NCBI GenBank assembly: GCA_031395645.1
Contig: JANNJM010000078.1
Coordinates: 1-64,000 of the forward strand
DNA from: SHZI01 sp031395645
GTDB lineage: Bacteria > Pseudomonadota > Gammaproteobacteria > Steroidobacterales > GCA-2729495
Direction of reading: 5' to 3'
Length of the DNA stretch: 64,000 bases
The notes under the pieces were generated by a model. That model was not told where the DNA came from, did no database searches, and was given only the letters and a program-made list of their open reading frames with translations. Shown here one piece after another: positions 1 to 8,845 of the stretch. The translations under genes and the position numbers were made by a program. Within the stretch, counting starts at the first letter, position 1; every line of letters starts with the position of its first letter.

Positions 1-2755
1 GCCCGATCAGCGTGATCAAACCCACCTGCGTATAGATATTGACTGTTGCCGCCCCGAGCGTCAGGAACACCAGTGCGCCGGCGATGGACATCGGCACACT
101 CACCAGCATGATCAGCGGATCCCGGAATGATTCGAACTGGGCGGCAAGCACCAGATAGATCACGACGATCGCAAAGAAGAAGGCGACGATCAGGCCGCTG
201 CCCTCCTGGATGTACTGCCGGGCGGGCCCCGCATAGTCGAACTGATACCCCTCCGGCGCCAGCGTTTGCGCGGTATCCCGGAGGTAATTCAGCGCCGTGC
301 CCAGCGTGACGCCCGGCGCCGGCACCGCCGACAGCGTGATGGAGTTCTGCTGCTGGAAGCGCTTTAGTTCCTGCGGCTGTACGGATTGTTCCAGCGTGAC
401 GAGCGCGGATAACGGCACCAGTTTGTCGCTGGCGGTGCGCACGGGAAAAGCGCCGAGCTGTTCGGGGTTCAGCCGGTACCGGCGGTCGACCTGCGGAATA
501 ACCTTGTAGCTGCGGCCCTGGATGCTGAACCGGTTGGTGTAGTTGCCGCCGAGCATGACGCCGAGCTCCCCGCCCAGCTGTTCCATGTCGATGCCGAGGC
601 TCGCCGCTTTCTCGCGGTCGATATTGACCGTCGACTGCGGCCTGTCGAACTTCACGTCCAGGTCGGCAAACACGAACAGTCCGCTGGCATACGCCGCACC
701 GAGCAACTCCTGGCCCTTGGCGTAGATTTCGAGCGGCTCGCGCGTGGACCCGAGCACAAACTGCACGGGCAAGCCCTCCCCCGCGCCGGGCATCGGCGGC
801 AGATTGAAGGCTGCCGATTGCAGCCCGGCGACTCCGTCGGCCACGCTCTGCACAGACTGGGTCACCTCCATCTGGGTACGGGTACGCTCACTCCAGGGCT
901 TCAGTACGATCCCGGAAAGCGCCGTGTTGCTGGTGGACGCCGGGCCGCTGCCGATACTGCCGTTGAAGAGGAAACTTTCTTCGGTTTCCGGGATGGTCTT
1001 GTACCCCTGCACCAGTGCGCCCGTGTAGCGCGGAAGCTGCTCCGGCGACGTGTTCGCGGCCGCGGTGGAATACACCAGCACGATTCCCTGGTCCTCTGTC
1101 GGCGCCAGCTCTGCCGGCGTCGCGACAAACATGAAATAGATACTGACAAGCACCAGGCCACTGAACATCAGCATGACCGGCACGATATCCAGGCAGCGAT
1201 GGAGCAGCCGCGTGTAGCGCTCGCGCAGTGCCTCGAACTGCCGGTCGAGAAACCGTGCCAGGCGTCCGCCCTCTGCGCGGCGCGGGAGCATCCTCGAGCA
1301 CATCATCGGCGACAGCGTCAGCGCCACGATGCCAGACACCAGGACGGCACCGGCCAGGGTGAACGCGAACTCGCGAAACAGGCTGCCCGTGAGGCCGCCA
1401 GCCAGACCGATCGGGGCGTACACCGCAAACAGTGTGACCGTCATGGCAATGACCGGCAAAGCCAGCTCCCGGGCGCCCACCATGGCGGCGTCATACCGCG
1501 ACATCCCTTCCTCAATGTGCCGCTGGATGTTCTCGACGACGATGATGGCGTCATCGACCACCAGCCCGATCGCCAGCACCATCGCGAGCAACGTGAGGAG
1601 ATTGATCGAGTAGCCGAGGGCCAGCATGATCGCCGCCGCACCAATCATTGACAACGGTATCGCCACGACCGGAATAATCACCGAGCGTAGCGTGCCCAGG
1701 AACAGGAAAATCACCGCCATGACGATCACAGTGGCCTCGACGAGCGTCAGCACTACTTCCCGGATGGAGTCGTCGATGTAGCGTGTCGTGTCGTAAGAGA
1801 TGGAGCCCGTCATGTCCCCCGGCAACTCCGCCTGAATTCCGGGGAAGATCCTGCGAATCTCACCGATCACCGCCAGCGGATTCGCCGTGGGCAGCACATC
1901 GACGGCGATGAACGTGGCAAATTCACCGTTGAATGCGACCGACGAGTCGTAGTTCTCGGCTCCAAGCACCACCGTCGCGATATCCCTGAGCCGGATCACC
2001 GCATCGTCACGCTCCGCCACGATCAGTTCCTGAAACTCCCGGGCGGTGTGCAGGTCTGTGGCTGCCGTCAGGGTGACCGAAATAGCATCCCCCTTGGTCT
2101 TGCCGATCGCCGCCTGGTAGTTGTTGGCCCGCAGCGCCTGATTGACGTCCCCCGGCGTGACGCTCAGTGCGTACATCCGCCCGGGATCCAGCCAGACCCG
2201 CATCGCAAAATTCCGGCCGCCCAGGATCGCCGCCTGTTGAACGCCGGCGACGGCCTCGATCTGCGGCTGGACCTTGCGAATCAGGTAATCCGTGATCTGG
2301 TTCTGGGGCCGGGTAGTGCTGTTGAAGCTCAGGTACATCGCCGAGGTTGTTTCGCCGATGGCCACCTCGATCACCGGATCCTCGCTGCCGTCGGGCAGAT
2401 CGGCACGCACCTTGTTGACCTTGGCCGTTACCTGCGTCAACGCGTCATACGGAGGGTAGTTAAGCTCGAGGTGCGCCGTGATGGCGCTCGCGCCCTGCAG
2501 GCTGCTCGACTCCAGATAGTCGATGCCGTCTGCACTGGCGATCTCGCGCTCCAGCGGAGTCGTGACGAAGCCCTTGACGAGCTCCGCCTCCGCGCCGGTG
2601 TAACTCGTGATGACACGAATCACAGCCGATTCGCTCTGGGGATACTGCCTGACCTGGAGGAGCTGGACTGAACGCAGGCCGGCGATGAGTATCAGCAGGC
2701 TGACGACTGTCGCCAGCACCGGGCGCTTGATGAAAATGTCGGTGAAGGCCAGCAC
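1..2755 (-). CDS. RND efflux permease (HAE1/AcrB-like), 3' end outside window
   Basis: Inner-membrane proton/drug antiporter of a tripartite efflux pump. About 918 residues are visible, and the C-terminal part lies beyond the window edge. The protein opens with FTDIFIKRPVLATVVSLL, the usual first RND helix, followed by the large periplasmic loop. The TM4 proton-relay pair is present in GLVVDDAIIVVENI. I place the start at GTG 2755: an in-frame TAA lies just upstream, and the GTG is 11 bp after the stop of the adaptor gene, so translation is probably coupled. The adaptor gene is directly upstream on the same strand. No outer-membrane channel gene is in the window. The substrate cannot be read from the sequence. 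Confidence 0.95.
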   Translation of the reverse strand, partial: MLAFTDIFIKRPVLATVVSLLILIAGLRSVQLLQVRQYPQSESAVIRVITSYTGAEAELVKGFVTTPLEREIASADGIDYLESSSLQGASAITAHLELNYPPYDALTQVTAKVNKVRADLPDGSEDPVIEVAIGETTSAMYLSFNSTTRPQNQITDYLIRKVQPQIEAVAGVQQAAILGGRNFAMRVWLDPGRMYALSVTPGDVNQALRANNYQAAIGKTKGDAISVTLTAATDLHTAREFQELIVAERDDAVIRLRDIATVVLGAENYDSSVAFNGEFATFIAVDVLPTANPLAVIGEIRRIFPGIQAELPGDMTGSISYDTTRYIDDSIREVVLTLVEATVIVMAVIFLFLGTLRSVIIPVVAIPLSMIGAAAIMLALGYSINLLTLLAMVLAIGLVVDDAIIVVENIQRHIEEGMSRYDAAMVGARELALPVIAMTVTLFAVYAPIGLAGGLTGSLFREFAFTLAGAVLVSGIVALTLSPMMCSRMLPRRAEGGRLARFLDRQFEALRERYTRLLHRCLDIVPVMLMFSGLVLVSIYFMFVATPAELAPTEDQGIVLVYSTAAANTSPEQLPRYTGALVQGYKTIPETEESFLFNGSIGSGPASTSNTALSGIVLKPWSERTRTQMEVTQSVQSVADGVAGLQSAAFNLPPMPGAGEGLPVQFVLGSTREPLEIYAKGQELLGAAYASGLFVFADLDVKFDRPQSTVNIDREKAASLGIDMEQLGGELGVMLGGNYTNRFSIQGRSYKVIPQVDRRYRLNPEQLGAFPVRTASDKLVPLSALVTLEQSVQPQELKRFQQQNSITLSAVPAPGVTLGTALNYLRDTAQTLAPEGYQFDYAGPARQYIQEGSGLIVAFFFAIVVIYLVLAAQFESFRDPLIMLVSVPMSIAGALVFLTLGAATVNIYTQVGLITLIG

Positions 2756-2766
2756 GACTGCAGCCG

Positions 2767-3870
2767 TCAGTTGTTAGCTGGCTGAGGACTGGCGCTGTTA
2801 CTTACCGGCACCGTGTTGTCCACCACCACCACCGAACCGTTACGCAGCTTCTGCTGACCAGCGGTGACGATCGTCGCGCCGGCCGGCAATCCCGAAACGA
2901 TCTCGATCTGGTCGCCCCGCGTGGCGCCCGTGACGACGAGTGTATTCGTGACGCGAAGCTTCTTGTCGACGACGAAGACCGCATCGCCATAGGGGCTGTG
3001 GGTCACTGCCGCATGGGGAATCGTGACGACCTTGTCCCGGGCCGGCAACTCGATATCGATGCGGGCAAACATACCCGGCAACAGCCTGCCTTCGGGATTG
3101 TCGACCACGGCGCGCACCCGGATGTTGCGCGTGTCCCGCTCGACCTGCGGCTCGATCGCCTCGATGGCCCCACGAAAGACCTGCCCGGGCCACGCATCCA
3201 CCTGCACGGACACCGGCTGCTGGACGCGCAGATTGCCAAGCTGCTGCTGGGGCACCGGAAAGTCGACCACCATCTTCTCGCGGCCCTCCAGCCTGACGAT
3301 GGGATCGCCAGGCTCGACGTATTGACCGATATCGACCTGGCGAATACCGAGCGCGCCGGCAAACGGGGCGCGGATGGATTTCTGCGCGACCTTCAGCCGC
3401 AGAGCATCCTCCGCGGCCCGGGCGCGCTGCAGGTCGGTTTCGCGAACGTCGTTGTCAAACGCAGAGATCAGCTTCTCGGCTAACAGCCCCCGGGCGCGGG
3501 CCACATTGATCTCTGCCAGCTTTCTGTCCGCCGCCAGACCCTCGAGCTGCGCTTTTTCATCCGCGACGTACTGCTGGACCAGCAGATCGCCTGCAGCCAC
3601 GGCGCTGCCCGACTGGAAATTGATGGCGGTGATCTGGCCGGCCACCTGCGCGGTGACATCCACGCCCCGGGACGCGCGCAGCGAGCCAACGGCCGCGATT
3701 GACGGCGTCCACGTTGCCGTCGTCGCGGTGATCGTCGAGACGGTGACCGGTGGAAATGTGGCTGCCGCCATCGCGGCCTGATTCTGCGTGCTCTGATAAG
3801 CCTTCCAGCCGAACAGTGCGCCAAAGAACAGCGCCGTTGCGGCGAGCATTATCAGCATCGGACGTGTCAT
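2767..3870 (-). CDS. RND efflux periplasmic adaptor subunit
   Basis: Membrane-fusion protein of 367 residues that bridges the RND permease to an outer-membrane channel. It has an N-terminal membrane anchor (about residues 5-25), then a barrel-sandwich lipoyl half (GSLRASRGVDVTAQVAGQI), a short coiled-coil hairpin, the matching lipoyl half (SIRAPFAGALGIRQVDIGQY) and beta-barrel and membrane-proximal domains. It lacks a lipobox cysteine, so it is held by the helix rather than lipidated. The ATG at 3870 is preceded by AAGGAA. It lies immediately upstream of the permease, and the two form one operon. Confidence 0.95.
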   Translation of the reverse strand: MTRPMLIMLAATALFFGALFGWKAYQSTQNQAAMAAATFPPVTVSTITATTATWTPSIAAVGSLRASRGVDVTAQVAGQITAINFQSGSAVAAGDLLVQQYVADEKAQLEGLAADRKLAEINVARARGLLAEKLISAFDNDVRETDLQRARAAEDALRLKVAQKSIRAPFAGALGIRQVDIGQYVEPGDPIVRLEGREKMVVDFPVPQQQLGNLRVQQPVSVQVDAWPGQVFRGAIEAIEPQVERDTRNIRVRAVVDNPEGRLLPGMFARIDIELPARDKVVTIPHAAVTHSPYGDAVFVVDKKLRVTNTLVVTGATRGDQIEIVSGLPAGATIVTAGQQKLRNGSVVVVDNTVPVSNSASPQPANN

Positions 3871-3911
3871 CCCTGATTCCTTCGAGCAGTCAGCATGCTG
3901 ATGGCTACGGC

Positions 3912-4307
3912 CTAATCCGTTGGGTCGGAAATCGTGGGCACGAACCGCCCGGTCCTGACCCGCCAGACCTGCACGAGGGTCATGGCAGCAGCGGCCAGCA
4001 TGCCGGCACCCAGGGCGAAGCGGCTGTGCGGCGCGAGCACTGCCACACTCTTATTGAACAGCAACGCGGCGAGGGCGATCCACGCCAGGGTTGGAAACAC
4101 CGAGCAGAAGCCGGCAGCGATGGCCAGCCCGCAGGACACCAAAAGCCCCGCCGTCAGCGCCCAGGCGGCCGCCGACGCGCTCCCGGCCTGCACGGCGAAG
4201 CCCGCGAACAAACCGCAGAGCAGGAGGACGAGCACCGCCGGCAGGGCCGGTTGTGGCCGGGAGTTGGCCGTGAACATTTCCAGCGCGGTGCGCGGTGGAC
4301 GAGGCAT
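3912..4307 (-). CDS. small integral membrane protein, unknown function
   Basis: About 131 residues with four predicted hydrophobic helices: AVLVLLLCGLFAGFAV, a second alanine/leucine-rich helix, one around LAWIALAALLF and one around AGMLAAAAMTLV. I do not recognise the family. ATG 4307 is chosen; an in-frame GTG at 4334 is an alternative and neither has a strong Shine-Dalgarno sequence. The gene ends 41 bp before the efflux adaptor on the same strand, so it may be the first gene of the efflux operon, but nothing in it suggests a transport role. Confidence 0.6.
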   Translation of the reverse strand: MPRPPRTALEMFTANSRPQPALPAVLVLLLCGLFAGFAVQAGSASAAAWALTAGLLVSCGLAIAAGFCSVFPTLAWIALAALLFNKSVAVLAPHSRFALGAGMLAAAAMTLVQVWRVRTGRFVPTISDPTD

Positions 4308-4380
4308 GGAGCGGCTTTCGGGTGGCGTTCGCACCGAGTGCCAATTATTGCACGGTAGTCACCAACCGCGCGCCGGCCAC

Positions 4381-4420
4381 AAAAAAAGGAGTCCGCCCGG
4401 CGTCGCCGCCGGGCGGACTC
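4381..4420 (-). terminator. Rho-independent terminator after the ompA-like gene
   Basis: A perfect 14-bp stem (4389-4402 pairs with 4407-4420) with a 4-nt loop is followed, on the minus strand, by seven T residues. It lies 47 bp after the stop of the OmpA-like lipoprotein gene and separates that operon from the efflux genes. Confidence 0.9.
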
Positions 4421-4466
4421 TAAGGCGACGTCCTGCGTCGCCCGGTCGGCCTTTGAAGCGGCGCCG

Positions 4467-5315
4467 CTATTTGGTTGACACCGCGGCCGGCGCGGGGTTC
4501 TCGATGATGGCGACGACCCTCCGGTTCTGCTGCCTGCCGCTCTCGGAGGCGTTGTCGGCAATGGGCTGACCTTCGCCCCTGCCGGCAGCGACGAGGCGGT
4601 CGGCCCCGATACCTTGTTGCATCAGGTACGAACGTACCGAATCGGCACGTCGTTGGGAGAGGCCCAGATTGGTATCCTCGCTGCCAACATTGTCAGTGTG
4701 ACCTTCGATCTGGACGTTCCGCTCGGGATACTTGTTCAGGAACGCGACCAGCTTGTTGAGGTTGCTGGCAGAGCCGACCTTCACTTCGGAGCGCCCGGTG
4801 GCGAACAGCACGTCACCCAGCGTCAGAACCAGGCCACGATCTGTGGCCTCAGCCTGCATCGCCTCGATCTGGCGTCGCATTTCATCAGCATCGCTACGTG
4901 CCACGTCTGCATCGTTGCGCGCGCTATTGGCATCGGCGCGGGCACTGTCGGCTTCCTGGGTGCGGGCCTCAAGGCGGGCACGATCACGCTCATCACCGAG
5001 TTTCGCGCGCTGGTCCTCTGCGTAACGCGTGGTTGCCCGCGCCGTCGCGATATCGACCCGGCGATCAGCGATATAGACGCGATGGGCGCCCAGTTCCACG
5101 TCCTTCCTGGTCAGTGGCTGTTCTGCTGCCTGCACCGCGGCCTCCGCGTCCTTGACCGCCGCTGGGGCACGATCCCCCAGATTCGCGTCAGACTGCAGTC
5201 CGCTTAGCTTGGCACGGACTTCGGCCGCGCCTTGCGGTGGGAGCGGCGCGGTGGCGCAGGCGCCGAGAAAAAGCGACAGCACGGCTGCCGCGCCGAGAGG
5301 ATTGTAGGTGTTCAT
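4467..5315 (-). CDS. OmpA-family lipoprotein with DUF4398-like N-terminus
   Basis: 282 residues. A lipoprotein signal ends at the lipobox LFLGAC, so it is predicted to be outer-membrane anchored. Residues about 30-165 form a charged alanine-rich coiled coil (DUF4398-like). Residues about 165-270 are an OmpA C-terminal peptidoglycan-binding domain, including VQIEGHTDNVGSEDTNLGLS and the RADSVRSYL helix, with the usual Asp and Arg ligands for diaminopimelate. It probably tethers the outer membrane to the cell wall. Start ATG 5315 has AGGAGA upstream and overlaps the preceding gene by 4 bp (ATGA), so the two are translationally coupled. Confidence 0.93.
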   Translation of the reverse strand: MNTYNPLGAAAVLSLFLGACATAPLPPQGAAEVRAKLSGLQSDANLGDRAPAAVKDAEAAVQAAEQPLTRKDVELGAHRVYIADRRVDIATARATTRYAEDQRAKLGDERDRARLEARTQEADSARADANSARNDADVARSDADEMRRQIEAMQAEATDRGLVLTLGDVLFATGRSEVKVGSASNLNKLVAFLNKYPERNVQIEGHTDNVGSEDTNLGLSQRRADSVRSYLMQQGIGADRLVAAGRGEGQPIADNASESGRQQNRRVVAIIENPAPAAVSTK

Positions 5316-5728
5316 CGCTGGTCTCCTGAGCGCTGCATTTCTTCGGCCAGAGCGTCGGCACCCTGGTTCATTTCCTTGTTCACTGCGACGGCCTTGGCAG
5401 TTTCAGTCCTGGCCGAAGCCAGCTCGGCCTCCACGAGGGCCTGCTCTGCCAACTGCTCCGCCGCGATCATGTTCATCTCAGTAACGGCTTTTTCAGCAGC
5501 CGACAGTTTCTGGCGCGCTTCACCGAGTTCCACGACCGCGTAGCGACCGGCGTCAGCCTTTTCGGCCGTGGTAATTGCTGTCCGGGCGGCATCAAGGGAC
5601 TGCGTTGGGGCCGGCGGTGTGGACGTGCAAGCGCCGACGAGCAGGACTGTGCCGGTCATGACGGCGCAGGTCAGGCCGGCCACCCGGCTAAACGACGGGC
5701 CAACGGGCATTTGGGATGTTTTGGTCAC
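5312..5728 (-). CDS. DUF4398 domain lipoprotein
   Basis: 138 residues. A signal peptide ends in the lipobox VLLVGAC, followed by a Pro-rich linker and an alpha-helical segment rich in Ala/Glu/Lys (DUF4398). GTG 5728 is the start because GGAG lies 8 nt upstream. It overlaps the OmpA-like gene by 4 bp. The same helical domain occurs in that neighbour, so the two may pack together in the periplasm. The exact function is unknown. Confidence 0.88.
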   Translation of the reverse strand: MTKTSQMPVGPSFSRVAGLTCAVMTGTVLLVGACTSTPPAPTQSLDAARTAITTAEKADAGRYAVVELGEARQKLSAAEKAVTEMNMIAAEQLAEQALVEAELASARTETAKAVAVNKEMNQGADALAEEMQRSGDQR

Positions 5729-5761
5729 TAGAGTTCTCCTCAGTATTTGGCAACAATATTT

Positions 5762-6058
5762 TCAGATCAGCTTCGGCACGAGCGTCAACTCGACACAGCC
5801 GTCGCCGGCTCCCGTGCTGATCGCTTCGATAACCCACAGGCGCTCGAATTGACCCTCGCGGGTACTGATCCAGGCTCCGCAACGCAGCTCCGGGACGGCC
5901 AGCCGGATACGCACCCGACCATCGTCAGTACGGGTCGCCAGACCATTTGGGCGCAGGACCCGGTCGAGCGACAGGCGCCCCTTCGCACGGGGGCGGTAGG
6001 CAACGACGACGCCATCGAAGGGGTCGTGATGGTTCAATTCGCTAGTACTGCTATGCAC
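5762..6058 (-). CDS. small conserved-looking protein, unknown function
   Basis: 98 residues, mostly short strands, with no signal peptide or membrane segment. GTG 6058 (or GTG 6064) is preceded by GGGAGG, a very strong Shine-Dalgarno, which is the main reason to call it. The gap to the next gene is only 33 bp, so it is the first gene of the operon leading to the OmpA-like lipoprotein. A 16-bp palindrome lies 80 bp upstream of the start. A family was not recognised; the C-terminal ELTLVPKLI end resembles small beta-rich regulatory domains, but that is only an impression. Confidence 0.6.
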   Translation of the reverse strand: MHSSTSELNHHDPFDGVVVAYRPRAKGRLSLDRVLRPNGLATRTDDGRVRIRLAVPELRCGAWISTREGQFERLWVIEAISTGAGDGCVELTLVPKLI

Positions 6059-6137
6059 CGGCACTGTCCTCCCGATCTTGTGACGGCAGAAAGTCGCTTT
6101 GCCGGCCGTTACTGTCCCTTACGCCACCGCCAGCGTC

Positions 6138-6153
6138 TGTACGTCGGCGTACA
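6138..6153. promoter_or_regulatory. 16-bp palindrome, candidate Crp/Fnr-type operator (site A)
   Basis: TGTACGTCGGCGTACA: 6-bp perfect arms TGTACG/CGTACA with a 4-nt centre. It sits 80 bp upstream of the minus-strand operon start (6058) and 29 bp upstream of the plus-strand Crp/Fnr gene. A near-identical site occurs at 35018. It could activate the operon and repress the regulator. Confidence 0.65.
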
Positions 6154-6182
6154 TAACACCGGCCGGCGGCATTCGTTACAAA

Positions 6183-6965
6183 ATGGCCAATGTGCGTTAC
6201 CGTACGGACTTGGGAAGCCCGGAGAACAGCTGGAACGTCAGCGTGCTAACACGTTTCGATCCGCGACAGAATCATCTGCTCAGGGCACTGCCGCCTGCTG
6301 ACTATTCCCGGATTGCGCGGCACCTGGAGCCAGTGGATATGCCCCTTGGGCATGTCCTGTACGAGTCAGGCAACCATCTCGAGCACGTGTATTTCCCAAC
6401 CGACTGCATCGTGTCCCTCCTCTATGTCATGGAGGACGGGCATTCGGCGGAGATCGCCATTGTCGGCAACGATGGTGTGGTCGGAATCGCGCTCTTCATG
6501 GGCGGTGAGACAACACCGAGCCGGGGTATCGTGCAGAGTTCCGGCCAGGCCTCTCGCATGCCAGGACGGCTCGTAAAGGAGGAATTCTTTAACGCCGGAC
6601 CGATGCAACACCTGTTCCTGCTCTATACGCAAGCCTTGCTGACGCAGATGGCCCAGACGGCCGTGTGCAACCGGCATCATTCCATTGACCAGCAGCTTTG
6701 CCGCTGGTTACTGCTGAGTCTTGATCGTCTGACCGCCAACGAGCTCGTCATGACTCAGGAGCTGATTGCGAACATGCTCGGTGTGCGGCGCGAGGGGGTC
6801 ACGGAGTCGGCCGGCAAACTGCAGGCGCTCGGGTTGATAAACTACAGCCGCGGCCGCATCACGGTACTGGATCGACCGGCACTCGAGAAACACTCCTGTG
6901 AGTGCTATGCAGTGGTTAAGCGGGAATTCGACAGACTGTTGCCGCACACGACGGCCGCTGCCTAG
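6183..6965 (+). CDS. Crp/Fnr family transcriptional regulator
   Basis: 260 residues counted from ATG 6183. An N-terminal cyclic-nucleotide-binding-type beta barrel (about 30-130, HVLYESGNHLEHVYFPTDCI) is followed by a dimer helix and a winged helix-turn-helix around TQELIANMLGVRREGVTESA. The cAMP-binding residues of E. coli CRP are not obvious, so the ligand is unknown. The upstream in-frame extension is not supported, since the operator-like palindrome at 6138 would fall inside it. It is closely similar to the product of 28300-29085, which makes it a paralogue within the window. Confidence 0.9.
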   Translation: MANVRYRTDLGSPENSWNVSVLTRFDPRQNHLLRALPPADYSRIARHLEPVDMPLGHVLYESGNHLEHVYFPTDCIVSLLYVMEDGHSAEIAIVGNDGVVGIALFMGGETTPSRGIVQSSGQASRMPGRLVKEEFFNAGPMQHLFLLYTQALLTQMAQTAVCNRHHSIDQQLCRWLLLSLDRLTANELVMTQELIANMLGVRREGVTESAGKLQALGLINYSRGRITVLDRPALEKHSCECYAVVKREFDRLLPHTTAAA

Positions 6966-7045
6966 CAGCGTGTGCCAGCGAACAGACCGCCATGCGCGCC
7001 TTCGCTACAACATCCTGGGAGCAATGGCAATTGTGAGGAATCCCG

Positions 7046-7590
7046 ATGACCGGAAGCGAGCCGAGAGCGGCCCCAGGACCAAGCAGCCTCGCCCGGCAGG
7101 AGCAGGACTTCACGGCCGAGGGCGCACCACCGCCTTCCATCCCGGTAGCGACAACGCCGGAAGACTGCATGTTTGCCCTGGATCAACTGGATACGAAGCT
7201 CGATATGGAAATCGGGCGACGCCGCCTGCTGGAACAGGAAGTGCGGACGACATGATGAGCCGCCTTGGCGGCGACGAATTCGCCTGCCTGCCGGCTGCCT
7301 ATCTCAACTGGGAGCAGTTGAGCCATCTGGCCGCCAAGCTGATCGAGGTTGTCTCGGCCCCGATGCGGATCCGTACGTTGCGGCTGGAGGTTCATGCCAG
7401 TGTTGGCATCGCCATCTGCCCGACTGATGGCACCACAGCCGAGCAGCTGCTAAGAAGCGCTGACACCGCCATGTACCGGGCCAAGCGTGAGCAAACGGGC
7501 TATGCGTTCGTGGCTGAGGCGAATGATTGGACGGGCGTCAGTCGGCCAGCCAGTCTTTCAGCTCCTCCGCGTGCCCCTGCTCGTCACTGA
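7046..7590 (+). pseudogene. broken diguanylate cyclase (GGDEF) gene
   Basis: The 5' part (7046-7255) encodes 69 residues ending in a coiled coil, LDMEIGRRRLLEQEV, as usually precedes a GGDEF domain. The sequence then passes, in another frame, directly into the second half of a GGDEF domain: DDMMSRLGGDEFACLPA ... SVGIAICPTDG ... ADTAMYRAK. The first half of the domain, with the GTP/metal-binding FDxDxFKxxND segment, is missing. An internal deletion plus frame change therefore explains it. The GGDEF motif is intact, but the remnant cannot bind GTP normally. The 3' end overlaps the convergent ferritin-like gene by about 50 bp. Confidence 0.8.
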
Positions 7591-8110
7591 GAATATCTTC
7601 CATCAGGCGCCGCGTAGTGGAGTCCTTGTCCCCGATCAGCTCGATCATCTGGCTGTAGCTCTCGATTGCCACTCGCTCGGCCACGAGATTGGCCTTGATC
7701 ATTGCTTTCAGGTCTGACGACTCGTCGTAGGCCGCGTGGCTGCGCTTCGTCAGGGAGTCCGGGGAAAAGTCCGGATCGCCACCCAGCTGAACGATGCGCC
7801 GGGCCAGCCGGTCTGCATGCGCCGCCTCTTCGTTGGCATGGACGAGGAACTCCTCCGCGATCTTCGGCGACGCCAGTCCAGCCGCCGTGAAGTGGTGCCG
7901 CTTGTAGCGCAGCACGCACACCAGTTCGGTGGCCAGTGAGTCATTCAGCAACTTGATGATGTCCTTGCGCCACGGCCCGTAGTGGGGCGTCACCGCACCC
8001 TCGTCCAGGCTGCGCCTGGCAGCGTCGATGCCTGCCGGGTCGAGCGCCATGCGTTCGGTATGGGGGACCGGTAATCGCTTGACGTTGGTTGACTTGCTGT
8101 GGTTTGCCAT
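7538..8110 (-). CDS. ferritin-like (bacterioferritin-type) four-helix protein
   Basis: 190 residues. A ferritin-like four-helix bundle has diiron-type ligands: LATELVCVLRYKRHH (helix 1 Glu), FLVHANEEAAHADRLA (EE..H), NLVAERVAIESYSQMI and ILSDEQGHAEELKDW (E..H). It probably stores iron or detoxifies peroxide and iron in the cytoplasm. ATG 8110 (MANHSK) is preferred over the start five codons upstream. It is in a stress cluster with the BON protein and superoxide dismutase. The exact subfamily (bacterioferritin or Dps-like) is uncertain. Confidence 0.85.
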   Translation of the reverse strand: MANHSKSTNVKRLPVPHTERMALDPAGIDAARRSLDEGAVTPHYGPWRKDIIKLLNDSLATELVCVLRYKRHHFTAAGLASPKIAEEFLVHANEEAAHADRLARRIVQLGGDPDFSPDSLTKRSHAAYDESSDLKAMIKANLVAERVAIESYSQMIELIGDKDSTTRRLMEDILSDEQGHAEELKDWLAD

Positions 8111-8203
8111 GGCGATTCTTCTCAAACGTTTCAGGAACTTTGCATAAGATCAGGCACCGATCAGGCGGAGGCGCAACGACAGCCTCCGCCCGACCTGACT
8201 CGA

Positions 8204-8764
8204 TCAGCTGATGTCGATGGCGTTCTTGACCATCCGGACACCCTTTATGCCGTTCGCGACCTCGACAGCGGCGTTCTTCTCAGCTTGCGATTTCACGAAA
8301 CCGCTCAACTGCACTTCGCCCCCATGGGTCTCGACATCAATGCTCAGCCCGCTGGTGCGCTTGTCCGCGAGCAGGGCCGCGTCGACCTTGCCCGTGATCA
8401 TGGCATCGTCGGCGACTACACCAGCCGCCCGGTCCGCCGTCCGTACTTCCAGATTATTGCGTACTTCCTTTACGCCGTCGGTGCCGACGGCGATCTTTTC
8501 GGCTTCACTGCGCGCCTTGGTGGAATCGACGAAGCCATTCAACTGCACCACGCCCTTCTGCGTCTCCACGTTGATCTGATGGGCCTTGGTGTCTTTTTCG
8601 ACGGTCAGCTTGGTCTTTACACTCGCGGTGATCGCAGCATCATCCGCGACGGTACCCGCGGATCGCGGGCCAGCGTCTGTCGCCCAGGCACCACCGGCCG
8701 CCAGCAGCATCGCCACACCCACGGTCGCACCCAACGTCGCCAGGTTCATTTTGATTGATCGCAT
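8204..8764 (-). CDS. periplasmic BON-domain protein (OsmY-like)
   Basis: 186 residues from MRSIKMNLATLG. A signal peptide ends near GGAWATDAG. Two BON domains follow, each with the VQLNGFVDS / VQLSGFVKS signature and a conserved glycine: residues about 48-115 and about 122-186. OsmY-type proteins are periplasmic, bind lipid surfaces and are induced by osmotic or envelope stress. It runs in the same direction as the ferritin-like gene 93 bp downstream. The in-frame ORF extends 23 codons upstream without a convincing start. Confidence 0.9.
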   Translation of the reverse strand: MRSIKMNLATLGATVGVAMLLAAGGAWATDAGPRSAGTVADDAAITASVKTKLTVEKDTKAHQINVETQKGVVQLNGFVDSTKARSEAEKIAVGTDGVKEVRNNLEVRTADRAAGVVADDAMITGKVDAALLADKRTSGLSIDVETHGGEVQLSGFVKSQAEKNAAVEVANGIKGVRMVKNAIDIS

Positions 8765-8845
8765 AGCCCAAACTCCTTCTGTAGCCCAATGCAGGCTCAT
8801 CACAGTGTCGGCCTTGAGGCTGCCCGCCGACACCGGCCGATGACC

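Noticed and set aside
818..1651. 277-codon frame antisense to the efflux permease
   Set aside because: The opposite strand encodes an unmistakable RND permease; the antisense frame is rich in Arg/His/Gln and has no homologous pattern.
8805..8833. Inverted repeat with 8-bp arms (gtgtcggc/gccgacac) after the secreted-protein gene
   Set aside because: The loop is 13 nt and there is no T-tract on either strand, so a terminator call is not supported.
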